A DNA stretch of 64,000 nt, taken from the NCBI GenBank assembly GCA_963701435.1, contig CAVPAL010000007.1:62001-126000 (forward strand), written 5' to 3'. Source of the DNA: JAACFF01 sp963701435. Its GTDB lineage: Bacteria; Chloroflexota; Anaerolineae; Promineifilales; Promineifilaceae. The translations under genes were made by a program, and so were the position numbers. The notes beneath the pieces are model-generated. The model did no database searches and was not told where the DNA came from. It worked only from the letters and a program-made list of their open reading frames with translations. Numbering within the stretch: the stretch's first letter is position 1; each line of letters begins with the position of its first letter. Positions 1-8,271 of the stretch are shown one piece after another.

Positions 1-2831
1 TTGATCTCTTCCTTGAGTACATTGGCCATTTGCAGCAGGTCATCTCGTTCCTGCTGGCTGCCGACATTCACGCGCGCTTTTGCCAGCGGCTGGCGCAATT
101 TGATATCAGCTGCTCCACGCGCGGCGCGGCCCAGACTGGCGGTTGTGATGGCCAGGCGCATCTTGTTCAGTAAAGCATGGTCCAATTCATCCTCGCTGCC
201 CAGTGGGTAGAAACAATGATGGACGCTTTCGGGCGCGTTTGCATCGACGCTGCGCACCAGGTTTTGGTACATCGCCTCGGTGGCAAAGGGGATGAAGGGC
301 GCTAAAAGCTTGACATAATCAACAAGGACGTTGTACAGCGTTTCATACGCAGCCGCTTTATCGGCGTCTGCTTCCGATTTCCAAAAGCGGCGGCGCGAGC
401 GGCGCACATACCAGTTGGAAAGATCATCCAGAAAGGCTTCGAGTAACTGCGTCGCTTTTTCGGCGTCGTAGACATCCAGTACGGCCGTAACGTTCAAGGT
501 GGTTTCAGCGAGACGTTCGCGGATCCATTCATCCATTTGTGCATGGGCGGGGTCGGGGGAAACGGCCGTTTCTCCGCCAGGCGTCCAGCCATCCAGCCGC
601 GCATAAGAGACAAAAAACGCATACACATTCCACAATGGGATCAAGAAGCGTCGCCGCGTTTCGTCGCCGCGATTGTAGCCGAAAAGCAGATTTTGCTCCG
701 GCTTGCAGCTTGCATACAGCCAGCGCATCGTGTCGGCGCCCATGCGGTCAGCCGCCTCGTCAAATCCAATTGCGTTGCCCCATGATTTATGCATTTCACG
801 CCCATCTTCGGCGAATAAGGTCGCATAGCCAAAGAGATTTTTAAACGGCCCTGTTCCGTCCGCCATGAGCGTGCTTTGCGCCAGCAGGCTGTAGAACCAG
901 TTGCGAAACTGGCCCGGAAAACTTTCACTGATCCAGTCAGCCGGGTACCATTTCTGCCAATATGCCTGATCGGTGCTGTAATGAATTGTGCTGATGCCCA
1001 CGATGCCGGCGTCCAGCCACGGATTGCCGACATCTTTAATGCGTGAGACGGTTGCGCCGCAGTCGGGACAGGCGATTTTGACGGCGTCGATATAGGGGCG
1101 ATGCGGCGGGTGACCGTCGAACTCATCCCACCCTTCAACAGCGCGCTCTTGCAGCTCTTCAAGGCTGCCTACAAGGTGGAATTCGCCGCATTCTTCACAT
1201 TCGTAGATGGGCAGCGCCAGGCCATAGTACCGTTTTTTGGAGATCATCCAATCGTGCATATTGCGCAGCCAATCCATTTCGCGATCATAGCCGAACCCGG
1301 GATACCAGTTGGCCTGATCTACTGAATCCATGATCATATAACGGAAGTTGTTTGCTTTTTCTTCAGCGGTTACTTCCTCACGTGGTTTATCAAACAGCGC
1401 GCCCATGTTGATGAACCATTCATCCACCAGCCGGTATACCAGCTCCTCGCCGCAGCGCCAGCAGTGGGGATACCGATGCTCATAGCGCTGCTTGCGGTAG
1501 TAGACATCCTTTGTATAGAGGCTTTCGAAGATATCTTCCGTAACGTCATGGACGGAACGGCCGCTCAGCCAGGCAAATCCGTCGATATAAACGCCGTTTT
1601 CGTCCAGGGGCGCAACGACGGGCAGGTTGAACTCCTTGCCCAACTCAAAGTCCTCTGCGCCGCAGCCGGGCGCGATGTGGACGATGCCGGTGCCTTCATC
1701 GGCGCCGACTTCTTTCCAGGCAATGACGCGGTGGGTGTAATCCATTTCGCCAAACGCTTCCTGGACGGCCGGTAATTCATCAAAAGGCCCGCTGTATTCC
1801 CAGCCGATCATTTCTTCGCCTTTTAACTTGCTGACAACCTCATTGTTTTTCCCTTTGAGGCTGTTTTTCTGGGCCTCTTCGGCCAGATAATAAGTCCAGC
1901 CGTCCTCAGCCTGCACCTGAACATAGGTCAATTCGGGGCCAACGGCGGCCGCAACATTGCTGGTGAGCGTCCAGGGCGTTGTCGTCCAGACAAGCAGCGC
2001 TTCTTTTTCCTGGTTTGCCAGGCCCGGTTTATTGGTGATGGGAAAACGCACAAAAACAGAATCATGCGTCACTTCATGGTAGCCGTCGGTGACGATTTCA
2101 TGCTGGCTGATGCCGGTTCCGCAGCGCGCGCACCAGGGCATGACGTCGGTGCCTTTGTAAATCCAGCCGCGCTCAAAACATTTTTTCAGGAAAGTCCAGA
2201 TTTGATAATTGTTTTCGTCGCTGAATGTGTAGTAGGAACCGCCCATTTGGGGCATGCCTAACTGCCCCACAATTTGTTCAACCGTGCCGGTTACAGGGCC
2301 GCGTGGGCCATCTACGGTGATCACGCGCTGGGGGTCTGTTGCGATGAGATCGCGTAAGAGATGCAATTTTTCAGTTTCGTCCCAGTCCATCCAATAGCCA
2401 AGTCGCCTTGATTGTTCGCTGATAACAGCCGCAAAATGCAGCACCTGCTTTTTGCACTCGTTGGTGAAACGCGCCAGGCCAAATTTTTCAATCTCACGCT
2501 TGCTGTTGAAGCCCAGCCGCTTTTCAACGTTGACTTCGACCCATAACCCTTGACAGTCGAATCCATTCTGCCAGCGCTGATTTTTGCCCAGCATGGCCTG
2601 GTAACGCTGGTAGAGGTCTTTGTAGGTGCGTCCCCAGGCGTGGTGGGCGCCCATGGGGTTGTTGGCGGTCATCGGGCCGTCGATGAAGCTGTAGATGCCA
2701 TATTGCGCCTCACTCACGGCGCGCAGGCGGCGTAGTGCGTTGAAGGCGTCGGTTTTTTCCCAGAATTCGAGGATTTCATGTTCGAGTTTGATGAAATCCA
2801 CTTTGTTAGAAACTTCATTGAAGCTTTTCAT
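1..2831 (-). CDS. ileS: Isoleucyl-tRNA synthetase, C-terminus cut by window edge
   Basis: Charges tRNA-Ile in the cytoplasm. The minus-strand frame is open for 943 codons from the ATG at 2831 to the window edge, so the C-terminus is missing. The start is set by a GGAG ribosome binding site about 9 bases upstream. Visible features are the class I HIGH-like signature in GPMTANNPMGAHHAWGR, the KMSKS-equivalent REMHKSWGN, and cysteine pairs (CARCG, CWRCGEEL, CEECG, CPDCG) that fit the zinc and editing regions of type 2 (eukaryote-like) IleS. Assignment to Ile rather than Val rests on overall motif layout. No T-box was found upstream of this synthetase, unlike the alaX operon beside it. Confidence 0.88.
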   Translation of the reverse strand, partial: MKSFNEVSNKVDFIKLEHEILEFWEKTDAFNALRRLRAVSEAQYGIYSFIDGPMTANNPMGAHHAWGRTYKDLYQRYQAMLGKNQRWQNGFDCQGLWVEVNVEKRLGFNSKREIEKFGLARFTNECKKQVLHFAAVISEQSRRLGYWMDWDETEKLHLLRDLIATDPQRVITVDGPRGPVTGTVEQIVGQLGMPQMGGSYYTFSDENNYQIWTFLKKCFERGWIYKGTDVMPWCARCGTGISQHEIVTDGYHEVTHDSVFVRFPITNKPGLANQEKEALLVWTTTPWTLTSNVAAAVGPELTYVQVQAEDGWTYYLAEEAQKNSLKGKNNEVVSKLKGEEMIGWEYSGPFDELPAVQEAFGEMDYTHRVIAWKEVGADEGTGIVHIAPGCGAEDFELGKEFNLPVVAPLDENGVYIDGFAWLSGRSVHDVTEDIFESLYTKDVYYRKQRYEHRYPHCWRCGEELVYRLVDEWFINMGALFDKPREEVTAEEKANNFRYMIMDSVDQANWYPGFGYDREMDWLRNMHDWMISKKRYYGLALPIYECEECGEFHLVGSLEELQERAVEGWDEFDGHPPHRPYIDAVKIACPDCGATVSRIKDVGNPWLDAGIVGISTIHYSTDQAYWQKWYPADWISESFPGQFRNWFYSLLAQSTLMADGTGPFKNLFGYATLFAEDGREMHKSWGNAIGFDEAADRMGADTMRWLYASCKPEQNLLFGYNRGDETRRRFLIPLWNVYAFFVSYARLDGWTPGGETAVSPDPAHAQMDEWIRERLAETTLNVTAVLDVYDAEKATQLLEAFLDDLSNWYVRRSRRRFWKSEADADKAAAYETLYNVLVDYVKLLAPFIPFATEAMYQNLVRSVDANAPESVHHCFYPLGSEDELDHALLNKMRLAITTASLGRAARGAADIKLRQPLAKARVNVGSQQERDDLLQMANVLKEEI

Positions 2832-3010
2832 ATTTGTATTTCTCCAAAAAGGCGTCAATGATTTTATTGACGCAAAAGGGTTTGGTTTTAAAAGGCGCAA
2901 AGGCTGAATGAGCCTTTGATTGATTCACTTTTTTGCCCAACGGGTGCATGTCGTAAACGGCCGTCGGGCTGAATAATTCGTTTGTTTTCCAGGTCTGAAG
3001 CGTTCATTGA

Positions 3011-3712
3011 TTATTGATACCAAATATATTGATAGGCTACGGCCGTTAACAGTCCATCTCCGGCAGACGACTCGCGTTCCAAACCAATTGGCCACATTTT
3101 TTCGTCCAATGTCACCAAACGCCAATTCTTTTCCCAGGAAATTTGCCGGCGAGCGGTTATCATTTTTTGCCCTGCTGTCAGTTGTTCTTCTGGCGCTGTT
3201 GGCGAGAGCGCCACCGAAATATCAACTTTGTGCGCAGCAAGCGTTTCCGATCCGCCAATCTGGTTATTAAGCGTCACCGTTGGCTGCGGGTAGGGGCGTT
3301 GCAGGCGCGCTGCAAAACCCAGGCCGGTCACGGATGGAAACCAGACGCCGAATCCGGCGGGCATCTCAAGCGCCTGTGCGAAAATTTGGCCGTTGACGGT
3401 GCGGGAGGCGGAAACGGCCGTTTCTTCCACCACCAAATCTCCGGAAACCTGCAGTTGCGCCTCTCGATCCCAAAAACGATACTTGAGGCGCTCAATCTGG
3501 TCGTCTGCATTCAAAACCGCATGATACAGGTAGGTATGGCCTGATGGGGCGTCTCTGGCGTCCAAATCGACGCGCAGAAAGCGATAGCCTTCCGCCGCTG
3601 CCGTCAACCGCCACGTTTCGACTGCGCCGGTCTTTTTGCCCTGCTGCTCAAAGCGAAACTTGCCTGCCGCAACAGGTTTTTCGTAGGGTTGTTCATGAAT
3701 GATAAAGCGCAT
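3011..3712 (-). CDS. Conserved hypothetical protein downstream of alaX
   Basis: A 233-residue protein I do not recognise. It is mostly polar with alternating hydrophobic residues, suggesting an all-beta fold, and ends in aromatic residues (YQYIWYQ). There is no signal peptide, membrane segment or obvious catalytic motif. It starts 12 bases after the alaX stop and so should be cotranscribed from the T-box leader, which makes its expression responsive to a tRNA. One ACGGCCGT palindrome at about 3411 lies inside it. The product could be a lipocalin-like or substrate-binding beta-barrel, but that is a guess from hydrophobicity only. Confidence 0.65.
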   Translation of the reverse strand: MRFIIHEQPYEKPVAAGKFRFEQQGKKTGAVETWRLTAAAEGYRFLRVDLDARDAPSGHTYLYHAVLNADDQIERLKYRFWDREAQLQVSGDLVVEETAVSASRTVNGQIFAQALEMPAGFGVWFPSVTGLGFAARLQRPYPQPTVTLNNQIGGSETLAAHKVDISVALSPTAPEEQLTAGQKMITARRQISWEKNWRLVTLDEKMWPIGLERESSAGDGLLTAVAYQYIWYQ

Positions 3713-3724
3713 GATAATCTTAAT

Positions 3725-4456
3725 TTATGCCTTTGCATTGGGCGCTTGAGGACTCAGTTCAACGTAAATGCGTTTATTGATCCTGCCCTTGCTTTTGTAA
3801 TTGGGTATAAATATCTGTCCGACTTCGCTTGTGTTGTGAACATGCGTGCCGCCGTCGGCTTGCAAATCCAGTCCGACCAGTTCAACGGTGCGCACTTCAG
3901 TTATGCCGGCGGGCAGCAAATTGATTTTGGTACGGATCAAATCCGGAATCTGGAACGCTTCCTCACGCGGCAATATTTGCACGCGTACATCTCGGGCAGC
4001 GGCGACTTCTGCGTTTACGGCCGCTTCAATTTGAGCCACCAGTTCCTGCTGCATCGTTTCAAACTCAAAATCCATGCGACCCTGCAGCGGTTCCATATTG
4101 CCGCCTGTTACCGATGCGCCAAAGTCGCGCCAAACAACGCCGCAGAGGATGTGCATGGCTGTGTGCGTGCGCATGAGCTGGTAGCGGCGCTGCCAATCGA
4201 GTTTGCCGGTAACGGTCGTGCCCACACCCGGCAGATCGCCTTCGATAAAATGAACGGGCTGTCCATTGACCCGCTTGACTTTTGTGATGGGGTAGGTGTG
4301 AACGGCCGTTTCCAAAGACCCATAATCGCACGGTTGTCCGCCGCCGCCGGGATAAAATGCGGTGCGATCCAGCACCACGCCGCCATCCACCACCGCCGTA
4401 ACGACAGCTTCAAATTCTTTTAAATACGCATCGGTTAAATACAATGAATTACTCAT
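3725..4456 (-). CDS. alaX: Alanyl-tRNA editing protein AlaX
   Basis: A free-standing editing domain that hydrolyses mischarged Ser- or Gly-tRNA-Ala. The 243-residue protein has the N-terminal AFYPGGGGQPCDYG segment and the zinc-site HTAMH motif (HxxxH) of the AlaX/AlaRS editing family. The second half of the zinc site reads ADGGTHVHNT where AlaRS has CGGTH, so the third ligand Cys is replaced by Asp. The ATG at 4456 is chosen because it lies just after the T-box terminator; the open frame continues upstream into the leader RNA and should not be taken as coding. It heads a two-gene unit with the unknown gene 12 bases downstream. Confidence 0.88.
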   Translation of the reverse strand: MSNSLYLTDAYLKEFEAVVTAVVDGGVVLDRTAFYPGGGGQPCDYGSLETAVHTYPITKVKRVNGQPVHFIEGDLPGVGTTVTGKLDWQRRYQLMRTHTAMHILCGVVWRDFGASVTGGNMEPLQGRMDFEFETMQQELVAQIEAAVNAEVAAARDVRVQILPREEAFQIPDLIRTKINLLPAGITEVRTVELVGLDLQADGGTHVHNTSEVGQIFIPNYKSKGRINKRIYVELSPQAPNAKA

Positions 4457-4474
4457 GTTATGAATCACTTGCCC

Positions 4475-4800
4475 AACTAAAACAAAAAACGTCTTCGTCC
4501 GATTAGGGACGAAGACGTCAATCTCCGCGGTACCACCCAAATTCCTGGCATCAAACCAGGCTCTCAATCGACAACCTGAGAATTGTCGCAGCCCTGTTAA
4601 CGAAGGGTGAATCCGGCTAAGTCTACTTGGTTCAATCGCACGTAAAAAGGTTTGTTACTTGTTTAAACGCGCACTTTACAACTGTTCGGTTAGCAGCTCC
4701 AGAGGGATTTTGGGCCGTTTTCTGTGCCTGACTTACACCATCACAGGCTCGCTGAACAAATTATGGCAAAAATTGCCTCGACCTACTCGTCTCTATCACA
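4475..4800 (-). promoter_or_regulatory. T-box riboswitch leader of alaX
   Basis: The minus strand shows the near-invariant T-box sequence GGGTGGTACCGCGG (4538 to 4525), which pairs with an uncharged tRNA acceptor end to form the antiterminator. Upstream are a kink-turn-like GAGACGAGTAG near 4795, a stem I distal-loop stretch with CAGCGAGCC and GGTGTAAGTC, and a specifier region GGAGCTGCTAACCGAA. A GCT (Ala) codon followed by A lies at 4694-4692 in the expected position, matching the alaX gene. A strong terminator hairpin follows. The 5' boundary near 4800 is approximate. Confidence 0.88.
4484..4519 (-). terminator. T-box-controlled intrinsic terminator
   Basis: On the minus strand GACGTCTTCGTCC and GGACGAAGACG form a long perfect stem around a 6-base loop, followed by a T run (GTTTTTTGTTTT). 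It sits between the T-box antiterminator sequence and the alaX start codon, as in classic T-box leaders. Confidence 0.9.
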
Positions 4801-4964
4801 GCTTTTACGTATGTTGCAAAAAATTATGCCAAATCAAGGGGGGAATGTCAACCTGATTTGCCAGCTATAGTCAATTAGCTGTCAATTTTCTACTCAATCT
4901 GATATACTGAAATTCGTCATATTCTGCGCCATAAGTTAGTGGCCAACATCATGAGGTAAATCTA

Positions 4965-5813
4965 TTGCGTATTCGTTTTTGGGGCGTTCGGGGTACAATC
5001 CCTGCTCCCGGGCCGGAAACGACCAAGTATGGCGGCAATACTGCTTGCATTGATATCTTAACATCCGACCAGCAGCTGATCATTATTGACGCCGGCACTG
5101 GAATTCGCCGGTTGGGGCGGATACTGGAACAAGAGTATCCAAATAGAATTGTTGGCAGTATATTAATAAGCCATACTCATTGGGATCATATACAAGGATT
5201 CCCTTTTTTTGCACCTATGTTCGGTCGCAATAATCGTTTTGTCCTGGTTGGACGGAAGCGCGTAGAAAAAAAATTGGAGGAAGTTCTGGCGGGTCAATTT
5301 ATTGAACCCTATTTACCTTTTGCATATAAATCCCTGCCGGCTGATTTGTTAGTAAAAGAAGTAAAGTCAGGTGAAAAAATTGTCATCGGGGACTCTACGA
5401 CTGTTCAAGTTGCTGATTTGAACCACCCTGGAGGGTGTTTAGGCTTTCGAATTGAGGACAATGGTTCAGTATTTGCTTATTGCAGCGACACGGGACATGA
5501 TTCCGATAGCTTTACAAAAAATGTTCTAGAATTAGCCCAGGGAGCAGATTTTTTGGTTCATGATTCCCATTTTTCTACGGAAGAGGCTGCACGGCAACTC
5601 ACAGAATGGGGACATAGTTGTTGGTTGGAAGCGACACAGGTTGCAGTTGAGGCCAATGTAAAATGTCTGGGGTTGTTTCATTATTCACCTGATTTGAGTG
5701 ATGATGAATTAGAAAAAATATTGCCGTTGGCGCGAAAAGTATTCCCGCGCACAATTCTTGCGCGTGAAGGAATGATTGTACAATTACCGGTGGGAGAAAT
5801 TCTGCCTCAATAA
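4965..5813 (+). CDS. MBL-fold metallo-hydrolase
   Basis: A 282-residue metallo-beta-lactamase superfamily protein. The N-terminus FWGVRGTIPAPGPETTKYGG and the metal-binding HTHWDH (His70, His72, Asp74, His75) belong to the RNase Z/PhnP-like branch of cyclic or phosphodiester hydrolases; further candidate ligands are His in LNHPGG, Asp in CSDTGHDS and His in FHYSPD. It starts with TTG at 4965, supported by GAGGTAA seven bases upstream. The substrate is unknown. A single-domain response regulator follows about 200 bases downstream on the same strand; proteins of this subfamily are often encoded near signalling genes, but a functional link is inference. No ACGGCCGT palindrome occurs in it. Confidence 0.82.
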   Translation: MRIRFWGVRGTIPAPGPETTKYGGNTACIDILTSDQQLIIIDAGTGIRRLGRILEQEYPNRIVGSILISHTHWDHIQGFPFFAPMFGRNNRFVLVGRKRVEKKLEEVLAGQFIEPYLPFAYKSLPADLLVKEVKSGEKIVIGDSTTVQVADLNHPGGCLGFRIEDNGSVFAYCSDTGHDSDSFTKNVLELAQGADFLVHDSHFSTEEAARQLTEWGHSCWLEATQVAVEANVKCLGLFHYSPDLSDDELEKILPLARKVFPRTILAREGMIVQLPVGEILPQ

Positions 5814-6012
5814 GTTTTATGTTACAATAATCCTTAGTGTATTTTTTTCTGTAGTATATCAAATTGAACTGTTTGTTTCTTCGCAAAGAAATATGGCGCT
5901 TAAGGAATTTGACATATAATTGCGAAGTCTGAGAGTTTTGTGATCACATATTATAGCCTGCGCTCAGGCAATGATTTTGTAAACTATTACTGCACAATCG
6001 AGGAAACTAACA

Positions 6013-6384
6013 TTGAATTACTCGATTCTCATTGTTGATGATGAGTCAATGGTACGAGCATTGTTGAGAATGATGTTGGTACGCGCTGGATTTGAAGTGA
6101 CTGAGGCAGAAGACGGCCAGGATGCACTTCACAAAATTGCCGAAAAAAAGCCAGACCTGATCTTATTAGATGTTATGATGCCGGGGATGGATGGCTTTGC
6201 TGTATGTGAACATCTTCGCAATGATCCCCAAACGAGCGCTCTGCCAATCATTATGTTAAGCGCTAAGGCAGATTTGGCTAGTATTAACAGAGGTTTGCAG
6301 GTTGGGGCGACAGAATATCTCTCAAAACCCGTCCCCCGCGATGAATTGCTCGAACACGTCTCGAACGTTCTCTCTTATGAATGA
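6013..6384 (+). CDS. Single-domain response regulator (CheY-like)
   Basis: A 123-residue receiver domain with no output domain. It has the acidic pair Asp9-Asp10, the phospho-acceptor Asp53 in LLDVMMPGMDG, the conserved Ser in IIMLSAKAD and Lys in YLSKPVPRDEL. It starts with TTG at 6013 preceded by GAGGAAA. No histidine kinase is encoded in the window, so the partner kinase is elsewhere. The gene could act by protein-protein signalling or as part of a phosphorelay. A TATTAT sequence near 5951 could be its -10 element. Confidence 0.88.
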   Translation: MNYSILIVDDESMVRALLRMMLVRAGFEVTEAEDGQDALHKIAEKKPDLILLDVMMPGMDGFAVCEHLRNDPQTSALPIIMLSAKADLASINRGLQVGATEYLSKPVPRDELLEHVSNVLSYE

Positions 6385-6466
6385 GTTTTTGCCTGAAAAT
6401 GGGGTCATTTGTTAAAATTAGGTTTGGTACACATTTACTGTGGGTTGAATTTGGAGACGATTTGAT

Positions 6467-6664
6467 ATGCTTGTAAAAAGATTGTTGTTGGTGATTATAT
6501 GTCTTGCGTTTGGGAGTGCAGTGACGGTCGCAGTAACTATTTTGATCGGTACGACCCCGGCAGAATATGGTTTTGGTTATTTTTCTTTGACCGCATTGGC
6601 ATTGGCTTTTGCTCTCGGTTTTTGGCTTGATAAGTTTATGGGCACAAAGCTGCTTCCCAAGTAA
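6467..6664 (+). CDS. Small two-helix membrane protein
   Basis: A 65-residue protein with two hydrophobic helices (about residues 4-27 and 36-54), a Lys-Arg near the N-terminus and a basic tail, fitting a small inner-membrane protein. An ATG start with GGAG about 9 bases upstream supports translation. It lies 80 bases after the response regulator and is followed by an intrinsic terminator, so the two may form one transcript. The function is unknown. Confidence 0.65.
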   Translation: MLVKRLLLVIICLAFGSAVTVAVTILIGTTPAEYGFGYFSLTALALAFALGFWLDKFMGTKLLPK

Positions 6665-6699
6665 GAAATTTTTTCCCTGAGAATACCAGTTTAAAAATT

Positions 6700-6732
6700 A
6701 GCCTCGCGGATTCGTACGTGCAGGCTTTTTTT
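6700..6732 (+). terminator. Intrinsic terminator before folD
   Basis: AGCCT pairs with AGGCT around an imperfect stem (CGCG against CGTG) and is followed by seven T. It ends the response regulator/small membrane protein transcript. Confidence 0.6.
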
Positions 6733-6751
6733 GTTTACATAATCCACAATT

Positions 6752-6805
6752 TCACTTAGGTAATTAGCAGAAAATAATCAAAAATAAAAGTCATGAAAGG
6801 ATAAT
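6752..6805 (+). repeat. Dispersed repeat B, copy 1 (upstream of folD)
   Basis: The A-rich stretch TTAGGTAATTAGCAGAAAATAATCAAAAATAAAAGTCATGAAA closely matches 42272-42315 (about 34 of 40 positions by eye). It overlaps the folD ribosome binding region (AAAGGATA). Its role is unknown. Confidence 0.5.
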
Positions 6806-6808
6806 GAA

Positions 6809-7693
6809 ATGACAGCACAAATTATTGATGGTAAACAAATTGCAGCCAAAGTACGTGCAGAAGTTGAGGAAGCCGTCGCCATTATGAAAGCGAATACCGG
6901 CTACGTACCTGGTTTGGCGACAGTTTTGGTAGGGGAAGACCCGGCCTCAGCAACTTATGTGCGCAGCAAACAGCGCGCCTGTGAACAACTGGGCATTCGT
7001 TCAATCGGCTTCAATTTGCCGTCTGATGCGTCCCAGGAAGAGGTTGAGGAGCTTGTTTCTGAGCTTAATGCTGATCCGGGTGTCAATGGTATTTTGGTAC
7101 AACTTCCACTTCCCAAACATCTTGATGAGGAGGCTGTTTTAAACAGTATCAGCCTTGAAAAGGATGTGGATGGGTTTCATCCCATTAATATTGGCCGCCT
7201 GACGATGAAAGGGCGTACTCCATTGTTTATTCCCTGCACGCCAAACGGCTGCATACGGTTGATGGAAGAAGTTGGGGTTGAGTTCAATGGGGCAGAGGCG
7301 GTGGTTGTCGGCCGTTCCAATATTGTTGGCCTTCCTGTGGCGATGCTGCTTCAGGAGCGCAATGCGACTGTTACCATTTGCCACAGCCGCACAAAAGATT
7401 TGCCGGGTCATTTGCGCCGCGCCGATATTGTTGTGGCGGCTGTGGGTATCCCGGAGATGATCACGGGGGATATGCTTAAACCGGGCGCTGTTGTGATTGA
7501 TGTGGGTATTAACCGCAAGGATGACCCGACGCGCAAACGGGGCTACCGGCTGGTTGGTGATGTGGATTATGATTCGGCGATGGAGGTTGCGGGGGCGATT
7601 ACGCCGGTTCCGGGCGGCGTCGGTCCTATGACGATTGCCATGTTAATGCTGAATACGCTGCGCGCTGCAGAGATTGCTCTGGCGAATAGTTAA
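6809..7693 (+). CDS. folD: Bifunctional methylene-THF dehydrogenase/cyclohydrolase FolD
   Basis: Interconverts 5,10-methylene-THF, 5,10-methenyl-THF and 10-formyl-THF for purine and formyl-Met-tRNA synthesis. The 294-residue length is typical. Visible signatures are Tyr50-x3-Lys54 (catalytic, in YVRSKQRACEQLG), VQLPLPKHL, PCTPNG, the NADP-binding VVVGRSNIVGLPVAMLL and the C-terminal PVPGGVGPMT. The ATG at 6809 follows AAAGGATA. Its last codon overlaps the convergent mobA stop by 4 bases, so there is no room for a separate terminator. No ACGGCCGT palindrome lies inside this gene, unlike most neighbours. Confidence 0.96.
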   Translation: MTAQIIDGKQIAAKVRAEVEEAVAIMKANTGYVPGLATVLVGEDPASATYVRSKQRACEQLGIRSIGFNLPSDASQEEVEELVSELNADPGVNGILVQLPLPKHLDEEAVLNSISLEKDVDGFHPINIGRLTMKGRTPLFIPCTPNGCIRLMEEVGVEFNGAEAVVVGRSNIVGLPVAMLLQERNATVTICHSRTKDLPGHLRRADIVVAAVGIPEMITGDMLKPGAVVIDVGINRKDDPTRKRGYRLVGDVDYDSAMEVAGAITPVPGGVGPMTIAMLMLNTLRAAEIALANS

Positions 7694-8271
7694 CCGGATT
7701 TGTTGAGGTCTTGAGGGGTGTTGATGTTGGTGAACGAACGGCCGTTTCCATCAAACCTCTCAAGCTCTTCTCGTTCCACAAATTGCACTGTTACCTGATT
7801 AAAGAAGCCGGTGATTTTTAGTTTGCCGACTTCCAGGTTTTGTTTGATGGGCGGCAAACATGTTTTGCTGTAGACCGCATGCAGCGGTTCCGGGAATTTA
7901 TCCCAGCGCGGAACCACTACATCCGCTTTTTCCCGTAAAGTGATGAGATGCGCCAGTAACGGCCGTTGCAGCCAGGGCATATCACACGCCACAATCAAGG
8001 TATGGGAATAGCTGGCGTGGAAAACGGCCGTATAAATCCCCCCCAGCGGCCCATGCTCAGGATACAAATCGGCGAACAGCGGCAAGCTCAAATGTCTATA
8101 AGCAGCCGGCTTGTTGGTGATGAGGATCGTCTCCTGACCCAGGCCCTGCACGGCGTCGATCACAATTTCGATTAGAGGACGGCCGTTTAACTTCACAAAT
8201 GATTTATCCTCGCCCATGCGCGAGCTTTTACCGCCGGCCTGAATAGCGACGGTGACGCCAGGTTCAATCAT
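7690..8271 (-). CDS. mobA: Molybdenum cofactor guanylyltransferase
   Basis: Attaches GMP to molybdopterin in molybdenum cofactor synthesis. The 193-residue nucleotidyltransferase has the N-terminal signature IQAGGKSSRMGEDKSF, LADLYPEHGPLGGIYTA and CDMPWL (the metal-binding Asp). It overlaps the upstream gene by 4 bases (ATGA), so the two are probably cotranslated. Four ACGGCCGT palindromes lie inside this short gene (about 7737, 7960, 8023, 8178), the densest cluster in the window. A close alternative is the IspD/GlmU-like NTP-transferase MocA, but the motif set favours MobA. Confidence 0.88.
   Translation of the reverse strand: MIEPGVTVAIQAGGKSSRMGEDKSFVKLNGRPLIEIVIDAVQGLGQETILITNKPAAYRHLSLPLFADLYPEHGPLGGIYTAVFHASYSHTLIVACDMPWLQRPLLAHLITLREKADVVVPRWDKFPEPLHAVYSKTCLPPIKQNLEVGKLKITGFFNQVTVQFVEREELERFDGNGRSFTNINTPQDLNKSG

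Noticed and set aside
641..1162. Long minus-strand frame within ileS
   Set aside because: It is an alternate frame of the synthetase gene and encodes no recognisable domain.
4457..4567. N-terminal extension of alaX in the open frame to 4567
   Set aside because: This stretch is the T-box antiterminator and terminator, not protein; the family start is at 4456.
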